51,764 bases of DNA from an uncultured Opitutia bacterium (lineage in GTDB: Bacteria > Verrucomicrobiota > Verrucomicrobiia > Opitutales > Opitutaceae), in the NCBI GenBank assembly GCA_903820035.1, contig CAIJFT010000054.1:1-51764 (forward strand), read 5' to 3'. Positions 25,712 to 34,960 of the stretch are shown here, in pieces. The notes beneath the pieces are model-generated. The model was not told the DNA's origin, ran no database searches, and was given only the letters and a program-made list of their open reading frames with translations. Made by a program: the position numbers and the translations under genes. The first letter of the stretch is position 1, and each line of letters opens with the position of its first letter.

Positions 25712-27124
25712 ATGCGCCGCCTTGTGGTTTCGTTTCTGGCCTCAGTCGCCACGCTGGTCGCGGCCGCGGTCGTTCCCGTCGATCCGGCTTTGGCCCCAAT
25801 CTCGGACGACCCGCGCCTGCCGCGCGTGCTGCTGATCGGCGACTCCGTCTCGATCGGCTACACGCTGGCGGTGCGCCGGGAACTCGCCGGCGCGGCCAAC
25901 GTGCATCGTCCGCCCGCCAACGGCGGCTCCACCAAGATCGGCCTGCGCGACCTCGACCGCTGGCTCGGCGACCAACGTTGGGATGTGATCCATTTCAACT
26001 TCGGCCTGCACGACCTCGGCTACCGCTGGCCCGACGATTCGAATCTCAACGCGCAGGGCGTGTACGCGACGGCGGACAACGGCGGGCACCAAAACGTCCC
26101 GCCCGCGGACTACGAGCGAAACCTCCGCGAACTCGTCGGGCGCCTGAAACGCACCGGCGCCAAATTGATCTTCGCGACCACCACACCCGTTTCCGCCGAC
26201 CTCCACTCCTACGTCAAAGCCGCCGAGCTGCCCTACAATGCCGCCGCGCGGCGCGTCATGCAGGCCGAGCAGATTGCGATTAACGATCTCTGGGCCTTCA
26301 CCACGCCGCAAATCGATCAGCTGCAGATTCCCGGCAACCCGCACTTCACGGCCAAGGGTTCCGTTGCGTTGGCCCGCGAAGTCGCACGGTCGGTGCGCGC
26401 CGTGCTGCCCGCTCCGCCCAGGGCGCCCGTGAGTGATGCCACGTGGCTGCAGGCGAACGGCGTCCTGATCTTTCACGATGCCTTCGAACGCGAGGAGACG
26501 GGCAACGGGGCCAAGGCGATCGGCAACGGCTGGAACAGCGCCACCGCCGACCGCGTGCCGCAGCTCAAGATGGCCGATCTCGACGCGGGCATTTTGAAGA
26601 TCAGCAGCGCGACGAAGGAGGCCGGGCACGCCGCGCACATCCACCACGAGGCCGGATTTACGGACGGCGGCGCGGTGGTGCGGTTCCGTTTCCCGGGTTT
26701 GAACAAAGGCGAGTCGCTCCAACTTGGTTTCGTGGATCGCGACACGCCGGGCATTCACGCGGGCCATCTGTGCTACGGCATCCTCGCGCCGACCAGCGTC
26801 ACCCTGATCGATCACAAGACCGGCGTCATGAACCTGGAGATCCGCCAGCGGCGGCAGACCTATCTCGACCGCAAGGAGAAGCTCCCCGCCGACCTCGAGG
26901 CCCTGCTCAAAGCGAAGCAGGTCTCCGTGCCGTGGAAGCCTGACACGGAATGGCACGAACTCGTGCTCCTGACCGAAGGCGACGAGCTGCGCCTGAGCCT
27001 CGACGGGAAAGTCGTCGCCCGCCACCGCTCCGCCGGCTTTGCCCACCCGCTGAAGCGTTGGTTCAGTTTCCTCGTCCCGAGCACCGTGTGGATCGACGAC
27101 GTTAAGATTTGGAAAGTGAAGTAG
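25712..27124 (+). CDS. Exported SGNH-hydrolase-like protein with C-terminal lectin-like domain
   Basis: This exported protein has 470 residues. A signal peptide (about 1-20) is followed by an SGNH/GDSL hydrolase domain (about 37-235) with the catalytic-serine block LLIGDSVSIGY (Ser45), the HFNFGLHDL block and the late GNPHFTAKG block. The usual Asp three residues before the His is replaced by Gly. A second domain (about 250-470, beginning LIFHDAFEREE) looks like the concanavalin-type fold of DUF1080/3-keto-disaccharide-hydrolase-like proteins and ends WIDDVKIWKV. A role in removing acetyl or other esters from a glycan is plausible but unproven. It starts 8 bp after a TonB receptor gene. ATG at 25712 is chosen over TTG at 25706. 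Confidence 0.85.
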   Translation: MRRLVVSFLASVATLVAAAVVPVDPALAPISDDPRLPRVLLIGDSVSIGYTLAVRRELAGAANVHRPPANGGSTKIGLRDLDRWLGDQRWDVIHFNFGLHDLGYRWPDDSNLNAQGVYATADNGGHQNVPPADYERNLRELVGRLKRTGAKLIFATTTPVSADLHSYVKAAELPYNAAARRVMQAEQIAINDLWAFTTPQIDQLQIPGNPHFTAKGSVALAREVARSVRAVLPAPPRAPVSDATWLQANGVLIFHDAFEREETGNGAKAIGNGWNSATADRVPQLKMADLDAGILKISSATKEAGHAAHIHHEAGFTDGGAVVRFRFPGLNKGESLQLGFVDRDTPGIHAGHLCYGILAPTSVTLIDHKTGVMNLEIRQRRQTYLDRKEKLPADLEALLKAKQVSVPWKPDTEWHELVLLTEGDELRLSLDGKVVARHRSAGFAHPLKRWFSFLVPSTVWIDDVKIWKVK

Positions 27125-27215
27125 GCCTTGGTCTGATGGCGACCGCATTCGCTCTCTTTCAACCCCGCGGCCGGTGCGGTGGTCACGTTGGCCCCTTGTT
27201 GGATATTACCCCTCC

Positions 27216-28262
27216 ATGAAATTGCTCCTCCGCTTCCTGTTCCTCGCCCTTGCCCCGCTCGCCGGCGCCGGCGCCGCATCGCCCCTCGTGTTCGAAGGCA
27301 CCCGCGGCCCGGGCCTGGGCCGTCACATCGTCTTCCTCGCCGGCGACCACGAGTATCGCTCGGAAGAAACGTTGCCGGCGCTCGCGCGCATCCTCGCCCT
27401 GCACCACGGCTTCAAATGCACCGTCCTGTTCAACGTCGACGCGACAACCGGCGACATTGTGCCGGGCAACTCGAATATGCCGGGGATGGAGGCACTTGAT
27501 CACGCCGATCTCGCGGTCGTTTTCCTGCGCTTCCAGGCCCTGCCGCGCGAGCAGATGAAATACCTGGATGCCTATCTCAAGCGCGGCGGCCCGGTGGTCG
27601 GCCTGCGCACGGCAACGCATGCGTTCAAGACGACGGGCCGTGATCCGTTTCCCCAGTACTCCTATGATTACAAGGGCGCCGATTACGAACTCGGCTTCGG
27701 CCATCAGGTGCTCGGCCAGACCTGGGTCGGACACTACGGTAAGAATCACACGCAGAGCACGCGCATCACCATCATTCCGGAGAAACAGGGACACCCGATT
27801 CTGCGCGGCGTGAACGACGTCTGGGTGCACGTCGGCGCCTACGTCGGCAAGCCGACCGACGGCGAAGTGCTCACGCTCGCCCAGCCGCTCAACGGCATGA
27901 CGCCCGACTCGCCCGAGGACGCCACCAAGCCGCCGCAGCCCTCCGAGTGGACGCGCACCTACAAATCGGCCTCGGGCAAAATCGGCCGCGTCTTCACCAC
28001 GCTCTACGGCACGCCCGAGGACATCACCAACGACGGCTACCGGCGCCTGGTCGTAAACGGCTGCTTTTGGGTGCTCGGCCTCGAAGCGGCGATTACGCCC
28101 GATCTCTCCATCGCGTTCGTCGGCCCCTTCAAACCGAACACGTTCGGCGCCGGCTACGCCCTCGGCGTGAAACCCGAGATGTACGCGGGCTTCACGAGCC
28201 CGATCCCCGCAACCAATCAGGTCTGGAAACCCGCGCCGAAGAAAACCAACGTGAAGAAGTGA
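27216..28262 (+). CDS. ThuA-like (trehalose-utilization/GATase-like) domain protein, exported
   Basis: The ThuA-like fold resembles class I glutamine amidotransferases and is common in PVC sugar loci; in rhizobia ThuA takes part in trehalose/maltitol catabolism through 3-keto sugars. The product is 348 residues with a signal peptide (about 1-20). Typical elements are HIVFLAGDHEYRSEETLPALARIL, the AVVFLRF strand, the YLKRGGPVVGLRTATHAF segment, and the late RRLVVNGCFWVLGLE. It is probably in one operon with the TonB receptor and SGNH genes upstream (91-bp gap). ATG at 27216 gives the signal peptide. Its catalytic activity is not known. Confidence 0.88.
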   Translation: MKLLLRFLFLALAPLAGAGAASPLVFEGTRGPGLGRHIVFLAGDHEYRSEETLPALARILALHHGFKCTVLFNVDATTGDIVPGNSNMPGMEALDHADLAVVFLRFQALPREQMKYLDAYLKRGGPVVGLRTATHAFKTTGRDPFPQYSYDYKGADYELGFGHQVLGQTWVGHYGKNHTQSTRITIIPEKQGHPILRGVNDVWVHVGAYVGKPTDGEVLTLAQPLNGMTPDSPEDATKPPQPSEWTRTYKSASGKIGRVFTTLYGTPEDITNDGYRRLVVNGCFWVLGLEAAITPDLSIAFVGPFKPNTFGAGYALGVKPEMYAGFTSPIPATNQVWKPAPKKTNVKK

Positions 28263-28578
28263 ATGTGAGCCGAATCGCGCGAGCGAACGAGCGTACTCGG
28301 CCCGATGCGGAGCCGAGCCGCAAATCGCCTCGGCCCATCAAGCCCATCGTCCGCGACCAAATCGAGTGGCCACCAGGACGCACAAAAACCGTCCGCTCCG
28401 ACGCCATTTTACCCGGGCCTATAGGCCCACGGGAGATTTCCGCCCAACCCCGGGAAGTCTGCGCCTTTTTGTGGCACCCCGGCGTGCGAGCGGATCGTCT
28501 TTTTACCTAGCGCCAGCCGAACCTGACCCCTTACAGAACGCAGCGCGGCGCGCGATTCGCCGCCTGCCCAACTCATCC
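28263..28578 (+). other. 316-bp gap with two short hairpins
   Basis: No gene is credible in this gap. CTCGGC/GCCGAG (28296-28301 with 28312-28317) forms a 6-bp stem after the ThuA stop, which could be a weak terminator. GGGCCTATAGGCCC (28415-28428) is a perfect 14-bp palindrome of unknown role. No LacI-type operator is present. Confidence 0.45.
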
Positions 28579-31500
28579 ATGAGACTACTTCCCCTCCTCC
28601 TCTGTGCCGCGCTGTGGCCGGCCGTCGCGTTTTCCGCCCCGGGCGACTCCCTGCGAAAGGGCGACGGCATCCTCTTCTACGGCGGTGGCCTGGTGGAGCG
28701 CCTGCTCGAATCCGGCGACCTCGAGGCGCACCTGCAACTCGCCCATCCCGACCTGAAGCTGCGGGTCCGCAGTCTCGCCTGGACCGGTGACGAGGTCGGC
28801 TACCGCCTCCGGCCCGAGGGCTACGTCGAGCATCTCAAGACCCTGCTCGCCGCCTGGCCCGCCCAGGTCGTCGTGCTCGGCTACGGCATGAGCGAGTCGT
28901 TCGCGGGCGCCACCGGCCTGCCGGCGTTCCGCGCGCAGTATCAGGTCTATCTGCGGGAAATCACGCGGCTCCACCCCGGGGCCAAACTCGTGTTGCTTTC
29001 GCCGCTTGCCGTCGAGGAGCGCAGCGCCGCCAACGCCGCCGAGCGCAACCGCGAACTCGCCCTCTACGCCCAGGCAATTGGCGAACTCGCGCACGAGCAG
29101 GGGGCTGACTTCGTCGATCTCTTCGCCGCCAGCCGCTCCGCCTACGCGCGGAGCGCGCAGCCGCTCACCGTCCAAGGCCTTCATCTCAACGCCGACGGCG
29201 CGCGTGCGATGGGCGAGGTGATTGCCCGCGCCCTGCTGGGCGGCGCCTCGCCCGGCACCATCGAGTCGCCGCGGCTGGCGGAGGTTGCGCGTGCCGCCGC
29301 CCTGAAACACGGCTACGTCGCCGAACTCGTGCGGCCGAAAAACGGCGCGCTCTACTATGGCGTCCGCAAGCGGCCCGAGGAAAACGCCGCCGAGCTCCCG
29401 CGTTATCACCAGCTCGTCGCGCAGGCCGAGGCGATCGTGCACGATCTCGCCGCCCATCCGGCGAAGCGATTTGCCGATTATCCCGCGCCGTCGCTGCCGC
29501 CCTTGCCCGAGGGCAAGACGACCACGTATCGCTTCCCCGGCGGCACGGTGCGTTCGCCCGGCGACATGCAGCACGAGCTGATCGTGGCCGACGGCTACGC
29601 GGTCAATCTCTTCGCTTCCGAGGAACAGTTTCCCGACCTACGCAATCCGGTCCAGATGAGCTTCGACGCGCGCGGACGGCTTTGGGTCGTCACGATGCCG
29701 TCGTTTCCGCACACGATTCCCGGCGAGCGGCCCCATGATAAAATTCTGGTGCTCGAGGACACGGACCACGACGGGAAGGCGGACACATGCACCGTTTTTG
29801 CCGATGGCTTCGACGCCCTTGACGGCGTCGCATTCCACGAGCGCGGCGTGATTGTCTCCGCGCAGCCGCGGCTTCTGGTGTTGAATGACACGGATGGCGA
29901 CGGCCGCGCCGACACCCGCACCGAGCTCTTGCGCGGTATTGACGTCACGGATTCGCACCACGGCGGCATGGTGGCCAGCGATCCGATCGGTCACCTGTTT
30001 TTCTCCGACGGCGTGTTTCACCGCTCGCAGTTTGAAACGCCCTTCGGGGTCGTGCGCGGCATCGACGCTACGACCTACCGTTTTAATCCCGCCACGGGTC
30101 GCGTTGCCCCGGAGTGGCAAAGCATGACCCCGAATCCGTGGAAGGTGGCCTTTGACCGCTACGGGAATATTTTCCAGCGCTACGGCGGCGGTCACGTGCT
30201 CGAGGGCGTGCCGCTGACGTGGACTCCGCTCGGCGTCTATCACCCCTACGGCAACGCCACCGTGCTCAACTACGCGAAGGGCTCGGCGCTGAGCGTAATC
30301 TCGAGTCCGAATTTCCCGGACGCTTTTCAGCAGGGCATCGCCTCCGCCTCGCTCCTCGGTAATTATATCGTTTCGCTGTCGGCGCTCAACGCCGACGCCG
30401 GTCCGCTGGTGGCCACCGATCGCCTCGACGTGCTCAGTTCGAAGAACAGCACCTTTCGCCCGGTTGACGTGGAGTTCGGTTTCGACGGCGCGCTCTACGT
30501 TTCGGACTTCTCCAGTCTGATCATCGGCCACGCCCAACACGCCATGCGCGATCCCCAGTGGAACCACGTGCGCGGGCGGATCTGGCGCGTGGTGCACACG
30601 GCGAAACCGGTGGTGAAGGTTTGGCCGAAGATCGAAGGTGCGAATGCGGGCGAGCTGCTCGCGCTCCTCGCGCACCCGCAAAACATCGTGCGGCACCATG
30701 CGCGCATCCAACTGCGGAAACTCGGCGCTGCGGCCGTGCCCGCGGTGGAGGCGTGGGTTGCGGCGCAGGCGCGGACGCAACCCGGTTTCGACCAGGCTCA
30801 ACTCGAAGCGTCGTGGGTCCTCGCCGCGGCGGGGAAGGTTCAGCCCGCCTGGATTTCAAACCTTGCCGCCTCCTCCGATCCCCTGATGCGCGCGGCTGCC
30901 GCCCAGCTCGTGCGCCTGATGGTCGACCGTTTGCCCGACGCGGTGGCGCGTCTCACCCAAGCCGCCGGCGATCCCCATCCGCGGGTGCGCATGGCCGCGA
31001 TCAATGCCGTCGCGCATCTGCGTCCGACCCGGCCCGCCTTCGATGCCGTCGTCGCGCACCTGCATCCCGCCGAGCCCGCCGTACAGCAGATGCTGACCGA
31101 CCTCCGGGCCGGTACTCAGCCGCACAAAGGACGCTCGGTCCCTGTGTTGGAAGTTTCGCCCGCCACCCAGGTTCAACACTGGCTGTCCACGACCACGGCC
31201 ACCACGGATACGCCTGCGGCCCCGCCGGCCAAGGGCCCCAAGCAAAAGGGCAAGGCCGCCGCGCCTGTGAACCAGACGGTGCGGACGTTCATCGAGGTCA
31301 CGACGCCGCAGACCGCGGTGCTCAGCGTCAAACACGGCTACCTCGATATCTCCGCCAACGGCGTCCAGCTCGCGTCCGCGGATAGCCCCTACAGTTCCGA
31401 GCAGCAGGTGGCGTTTGAACTCCAACGTGGCCTGAATTCCGTTGAAATCACGTTCCGCCGGTTGCGCGGCGGTCCGCCGCCGGTGTTTATTTTCGATTCT

Positions 31501-31968
31501 TTGGGCCAGCCGCTGGCCGGGGCCCGTTTCCCGGCCGACCCCGCGGCCTTGCGGGAATCCGCCGCGGCCTGGGCGAAGGCCACTGCGGCCGATGCGGGCG
31601 CCCTGCGCGTCCAGGCCGTAACCAACCAGATGCAGTTTGCGCCGCGTGAACTCCGGGCCCAAGCCGGCCGGCCCGTGCGTCTCGTCTTCGAAAATCCCGA
31701 TTTTATGCCGCACAATTTCGTGCTGGTGGCGCCGGGGGCCGAGGAGGAGGTCGGCCTGCTCGCCGACCAGATGGCGAGCGATCCGAGCAGCCTCGCGAAA
31801 CACTTCATCCCCGTCTCACCGAAAGTCCTGTACGCCACGCCGCTGGTGAATCCCAACGGTCGCGCCGAGCTCACGTTTACCGCGCCGGCGCAGCCCGGTC
31901 GTTATCCGTACCTCTGCACGTTTCCCGGCCACTGGCGGATCATGCGCGGGGTGCTGATCGTGGAGTGA
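28579..31968 (+). CDS. Exported multidomain protein: degenerate SGNH, PVC-type beta-propeller, HEAT-like region, C-terminal cupredoxin
   Basis: This is a protein of 1129 residues. A signal peptide (about 1-20) is followed by an SGNH-like domain (about 28-225) whose serine block reads FYGGGLVERLLE and whose His block reads VQGLHLN, so the catalytic Ser and Asp are missing. Next comes the PVC-type (Pirellula/Verrucomicrobium) beta-propeller (about 330-675; LFASEEQFPDLRNPVQMSFDARGRLWV, DTDHDGKAD, DTDGDGRAD), a HEAT-like helical stretch (about 685-845), and a low-complexity linker with KGPKQKGK (about 870-900). Last is a cupredoxin domain (about 1010-1129) with copper ligands His1045, Cys1113, His1118 and Met1122. 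The CxxCH haem motif usually found at the end of this architecture is absent. An extracytoplasmic sugar-oxidising or electron-transfer role is inferred. Operator site d overlaps its stop codon. Confidence 0.85.
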   Translation: MRLLPLLLCAALWPAVAFSAPGDSLRKGDGILFYGGGLVERLLESGDLEAHLQLAHPDLKLRVRSLAWTGDEVGYRLRPEGYVEHLKTLLAAWPAQVVVLGYGMSESFAGATGLPAFRAQYQVYLREITRLHPGAKLVLLSPLAVEERSAANAAERNRELALYAQAIGELAHEQGADFVDLFAASRSAYARSAQPLTVQGLHLNADGARAMGEVIARALLGGASPGTIESPRLAEVARAAALKHGYVAELVRPKNGALYYGVRKRPEENAAELPRYHQLVAQAEAIVHDLAAHPAKRFADYPAPSLPPLPEGKTTTYRFPGGTVRSPGDMQHELIVADGYAVNLFASEEQFPDLRNPVQMSFDARGRLWVVTMPSFPHTIPGERPHDKILVLEDTDHDGKADTCTVFADGFDALDGVAFHERGVIVSAQPRLLVLNDTDGDGRADTRTELLRGIDVTDSHHGGMVASDPIGHLFFSDGVFHRSQFETPFGVVRGIDATTYRFNPATGRVAPEWQSMTPNPWKVAFDRYGNIFQRYGGGHVLEGVPLTWTPLGVYHPYGNATVLNYAKGSALSVISSPNFPDAFQQGIASASLLGNYIVSLSALNADAGPLVATDRLDVLSSKNSTFRPVDVEFGFDGALYVSDFSSLIIGHAQHAMRDPQWNHVRGRIWRVVHTAKPVVKVWPKIEGANAGELLALLAHPQNIVRHHARIQLRKLGAAAVPAVEAWVAAQARTQPGFDQAQLEASWVLAAAGKVQPAWISNLAASSDPLMRAAAAQLVRLMVDRLPDAVARLTQAAGDPHPRVRMAAINAVAHLRPTRPAFDAVVAHLHPAEPAVQQMLTDLRAGTQPHKGRSVPVLEVSPATQVQHWLSTTTATTDTPAAPPAKGPKQKGKAAAPVNQTVRTFIEVTTPQTAVLSVKHGYLDISANGVQLASADSPYSSEQQVAFELQRGLNSVEITFRRLRGGPPPVFIFDSLGQPLAGARFPADPAALRESAAAWAKATAADAGALRVQAVTNQMQFAPRELRAQAGRPVRLVFENPDFMPHNFVLVAPGAEEEVGLLADQMASDPSSLAKHFIPVSPKVLYATPLVNPNGRAELTFTAPAQPGRYPYLCTFPGHWRIMRGVLIVE

Positions 31969-31979
31969 ACGGTTTCATC
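31964..31979. promoter_or_regulatory. LacI-type operator (site d)
   Basis: AGTGAACGGTTTCATC matches the palindrome with two mismatches and overlaps the TGA of the preceding gene. It lies 82 bp upstream of the TonB receptor ATG at 32062. A weaker 13/16 match at 32111-32126 sits in the signal-peptide codons of that gene and could be an auxiliary site. Confidence 0.6.
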
Positions 31980-32061
31980 GATCACTGCATTGTCGAGCCG
32001 CTCCGAAGCCTTCTCCACTGTGGTCCCCGGGCGTAGCTTTCGCGCCCCCCGCTGAAGCTTT

Positions 32062-34947
32062 ATGAAAACCCCCGCCCTGATTCTCCTCCTCCTCGCCGGC
32101 GCCGCCCACGCGCAAACGGTTTCACCCGCCGCCAAGCCCGCGCCTGCGCCCGGCTCAGGGGATGCCGTCGTGCTCTCGCCCTTCGAGGTTTCCGGAAATC
32201 CGAACGATTCCTACGAGGCCACCAACACCAACTCCCTCACCGGCATCAGCACCCCGCTCAACAAGGCGCCGCTCGATGCCCGCGTGCTCACGCGCACGAT
32301 GATGGACGAACTCGGCGGTGGTGACGTTTTCCGGCTCCTCTCCGACTATGGTGGCCTCGGCGCCATGCTCTTTGCCGGAGGCACCGAGGATCAACGCGGC
32401 ATGCAGGAGGGCGACGCCGCCCAGCCCGGCGCCTACAACGCCCGCGGCTTCTCCATCGGCGAACCGCGGCGCGATGGCTTTCTCCGCTCGTCCACCGCCG
32501 GCTTCAACGGCTTCGACGTGGAGAGCGCGGAGGCGGTCAACGGCTCCAATAATCTGCTCTACGGCTCCGGCGATCCCGGCGGCATCGTCGTCATCAACAC
32601 CAAGCGCGCCCGCGTCAACCAGCGCTCCGCCACCCTGAGCACCAAGTTCGATTCCGAGGGCTCGCACACCTACACGGGCGATTTCAATGTCGGTACGCGG
32701 ACGTTCGCCTTCCGCCTCAACGCCCTCAAGAACGCCGACCGCTATTACCGCCCGATCCTCGGACTCGATCAAAACGGTATTCAGGCTGCGCTGACACTCC
32801 GGCCCTACCGCTGGATCAGCATCTTTTCCGACTACCGCTACTACGAGCGCGCCGCGATCATCGCGAGTGGCGCGACCATCCGCACCCCGGCGGGTTTTGT
32901 GCTCAACAACGGCGTCACGATGGACAATCAGTCGCCCGCCTACATCACCGGCCTCGGCGGTTCCGAGCGTTTGAACAACCTGATCTCCCTGAGCAATCAG
33001 GACTCGCTCGCCGGTGTCATCCCGCGCCAGCACTGGATCAACCGGGCCAAGGGCGTCACCGTCGATCTCACGCCGCACCGCGACCTCGCCTTCCAGCTCC
33101 GTTACAGCCACGACGACCGCATCAACCGCGCGCTCTCGCCGCTCAGCACGCAGTTTATTCATCCCGATCTGCCGACGAATCTCGCAACGGACGCCAACGG
33201 CGCGCCGCTCCACCAGTGGGCCGTGTTTACTTCCCTCGGCGGTTCGCCGTTTTCGACCGGCGCACACGGTTATAAATTCACCGCAGTCGGTCACCGCGAC
33301 CTCGGTCGCTGGGGTGATCACCGGCTGAGCGTCTTCTACTCGCGCCTCGATTCCTGGACGATCAGCCGCACGGCGCGTTTTTATGAGATCAATCCCGACG
33401 GTTCGTGGGTCCAGAACCGCGCGGCCCTCACCAACGCCGATTCCGGCCGTACGCTGATGCCGGCGATGTGGCGCCCGATTTTTTCGACCGAGATGCCCGG
33501 CAACCTCAAGTGGCCGCAGGACATCATCACGCACCCCAACGGCAAACGCTACGCCTGGGATACGCAGGTTGCCCCCGGCACCGTGCCGGCCACGCCGAAC
33601 AATCCCCTCGGCCTGGGCGGCCCGCTCAACGCCCTCGGTCAGCCCACCAGCACCGCGTTCTCCGATGACGACACGACCGAGAAAGGGTGGGGCACGGGCT
33701 TCACGAGTTCCTTTTGGAAAGGCCGCATCGACACCCTCATCGGCCTGCGCTTCGAGAACGCCGAGACCGTCCGCACCACCACGACCGTTTCGAAGGGCCC
33801 GATTGATTATGCGAGCCGCACCTTCGGCGTCGTTTTTGATACTCCGGTGCGCGGCCTGCGTGGCTACGCCAACTTATCCGCAAATTCGAAGATCAACTTC
33901 GCGACCGACCGCGACGTGTTCAATGTCCTCCTTCCCATCGGCAAGGGCGAGACCAAGGAGGGCGGCCTCAAACTTTCGCTCTGGGATCACCGGCTCTCCG
34001 GCAACCTCACCTACTACCAGACGACGGGTTCGAACTTTGCCGCCACGCTCGGCTCGATCCGCGACGACATCGACCCCAACGGCATCAACGGCCGCAATGG
34101 CGGCGCCGGCTATGTGTTCAGCCGCACCTCCGACGGTCTCAGTGCCAGCCTGAGTGCGCGACCCCTCAAGCCCTGGCAGATCACCTTCAGCTGGGCGCAG
34201 GCCAACGGTGCCGAGCGTAGCGACGTCGTCCTGCCGATTTTCTACAACGATGAGTTCAACACCACCACGGTCGGCGGCCAGCAGGTTGTCGCGGTCAAGG
34301 ACGCCAACGGCCTGACGCCGTTGCTCGTGCCTGCCACGCCCGGTCAGCCCGGGTCCGGCACCATCGCGCTTTCCCTCGCGATGCTGAAGGATCCGAAGAG
34401 TCCCTATTTCGCCAACCTCGATCCCGACTCCGGCACAATCCTCAACTCACAGGCGCTCGGGCTCCGCACTACCGGCGTCGGCACCAACCGCACCGCGCTG
34501 CCGGTCTCCCAGCACCAGCTTGGTTTCGTCCCGCCCATCCCCGAACTCATCGTGCGCAAAGCCGGCGAAGCGACGTCGGGCTACGCGGAAAATTCGTTCA
34601 GCATGATCAACCGTTTCCAAGTCAGCGCAGGCCGTTTCCGCGGACTCGTCCTGGGGCTCGCTTCCACCTACGCGCGCGGCTTCCGCGGTTACATGTACAC
34701 GGACGCCGTCGATGCGAACAAGCGGAAGCTCTTCTATTATCCCGACAAACTGCAGAACAACGTCTTCCTCGTGTATCGCTTCCGGGGTTTCGCGAAATCC
34801 CAAATGACCGTCCAGCTCAACGTCGACAACGTCCTCGACCGCCAGCGCATCCTCGCGCTGCCGCGCAGCACCACCGGGGCAATTCGGTACTTTCAGTACC
34901 AATACTCGCCGCGCAAGACCGCCCTGACGACGAGCGTGATGTTCTGA
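32062..34947 (+). CDS. TonB-dependent receptor (paralogue of the one at 16577)
   Basis: This is a 961-residue outer-membrane transporter with a signal peptide (about 1-17), a TonB-box-like VVLSPFEVSG (36-45), a plug (YEATNTNSLTGISTPLNKAP, YNARGFSIGEPRRDGFLRSS, ESAEAVNGSNNLLYGSGDPGGIVVIN) and a barrel ending ALTTSVMF. Long shared blocks with the receptor at 16577 mark it as a duplicate. It lies downstream of operator site d and upstream of the GH2 and GH16 genes, which suggests it imports products of those enzymes. The promoter gap is short (93 bp). The start has no SD. Confidence 0.92.
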   Translation: MKTPALILLLLAGAAHAQTVSPAAKPAPAPGSGDAVVLSPFEVSGNPNDSYEATNTNSLTGISTPLNKAPLDARVLTRTMMDELGGGDVFRLLSDYGGLGAMLFAGGTEDQRGMQEGDAAQPGAYNARGFSIGEPRRDGFLRSSTAGFNGFDVESAEAVNGSNNLLYGSGDPGGIVVINTKRARVNQRSATLSTKFDSEGSHTYTGDFNVGTRTFAFRLNALKNADRYYRPILGLDQNGIQAALTLRPYRWISIFSDYRYYERAAIIASGATIRTPAGFVLNNGVTMDNQSPAYITGLGGSERLNNLISLSNQDSLAGVIPRQHWINRAKGVTVDLTPHRDLAFQLRYSHDDRINRALSPLSTQFIHPDLPTNLATDANGAPLHQWAVFTSLGGSPFSTGAHGYKFTAVGHRDLGRWGDHRLSVFYSRLDSWTISRTARFYEINPDGSWVQNRAALTNADSGRTLMPAMWRPIFSTEMPGNLKWPQDIITHPNGKRYAWDTQVAPGTVPATPNNPLGLGGPLNALGQPTSTAFSDDDTTEKGWGTGFTSSFWKGRIDTLIGLRFENAETVRTTTTVSKGPIDYASRTFGVVFDTPVRGLRGYANLSANSKINFATDRDVFNVLLPIGKGETKEGGLKLSLWDHRLSGNLTYYQTTGSNFAATLGSIRDDIDPNGINGRNGGAGYVFSRTSDGLSASLSARPLKPWQITFSWAQANGAERSDVVLPIFYNDEFNTTTVGGQQVVAVKDANGLTPLLVPATPGQPGSGTIALSLAMLKDPKSPYFANLDPDSGTILNSQALGLRTTGVGTNRTALPVSQHQLGFVPPIPELIVRKAGEATSGYAENSFSMINRFQVSAGRFRGLVLGLASTYARGFRGYMYTDAVDANKRKLFYYPDKLQNNVFLVYRFRGFAKSQMTVQLNVDNVLDRQRILALPRSTTGAIRYFQYQYSPRKTALTTSVMF

Positions 34948-34960
34948 GCCAACGCAAGCG

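Noticed and set aside
28415-28428. GGGCCTATAGGCCC perfect palindrome as a regulatory site
   Set aside because: It occurs once, has no relation to the operator family, and lies 150 bp from the next gene; recorded only as a hairpin.
28579-31968. C-terminal haem-binding CxxCH domain expected for the PVC propeller architecture
   Set aside because: The protein was read to its end and has no CxxCH; the C-terminus is cupredoxin-like instead.
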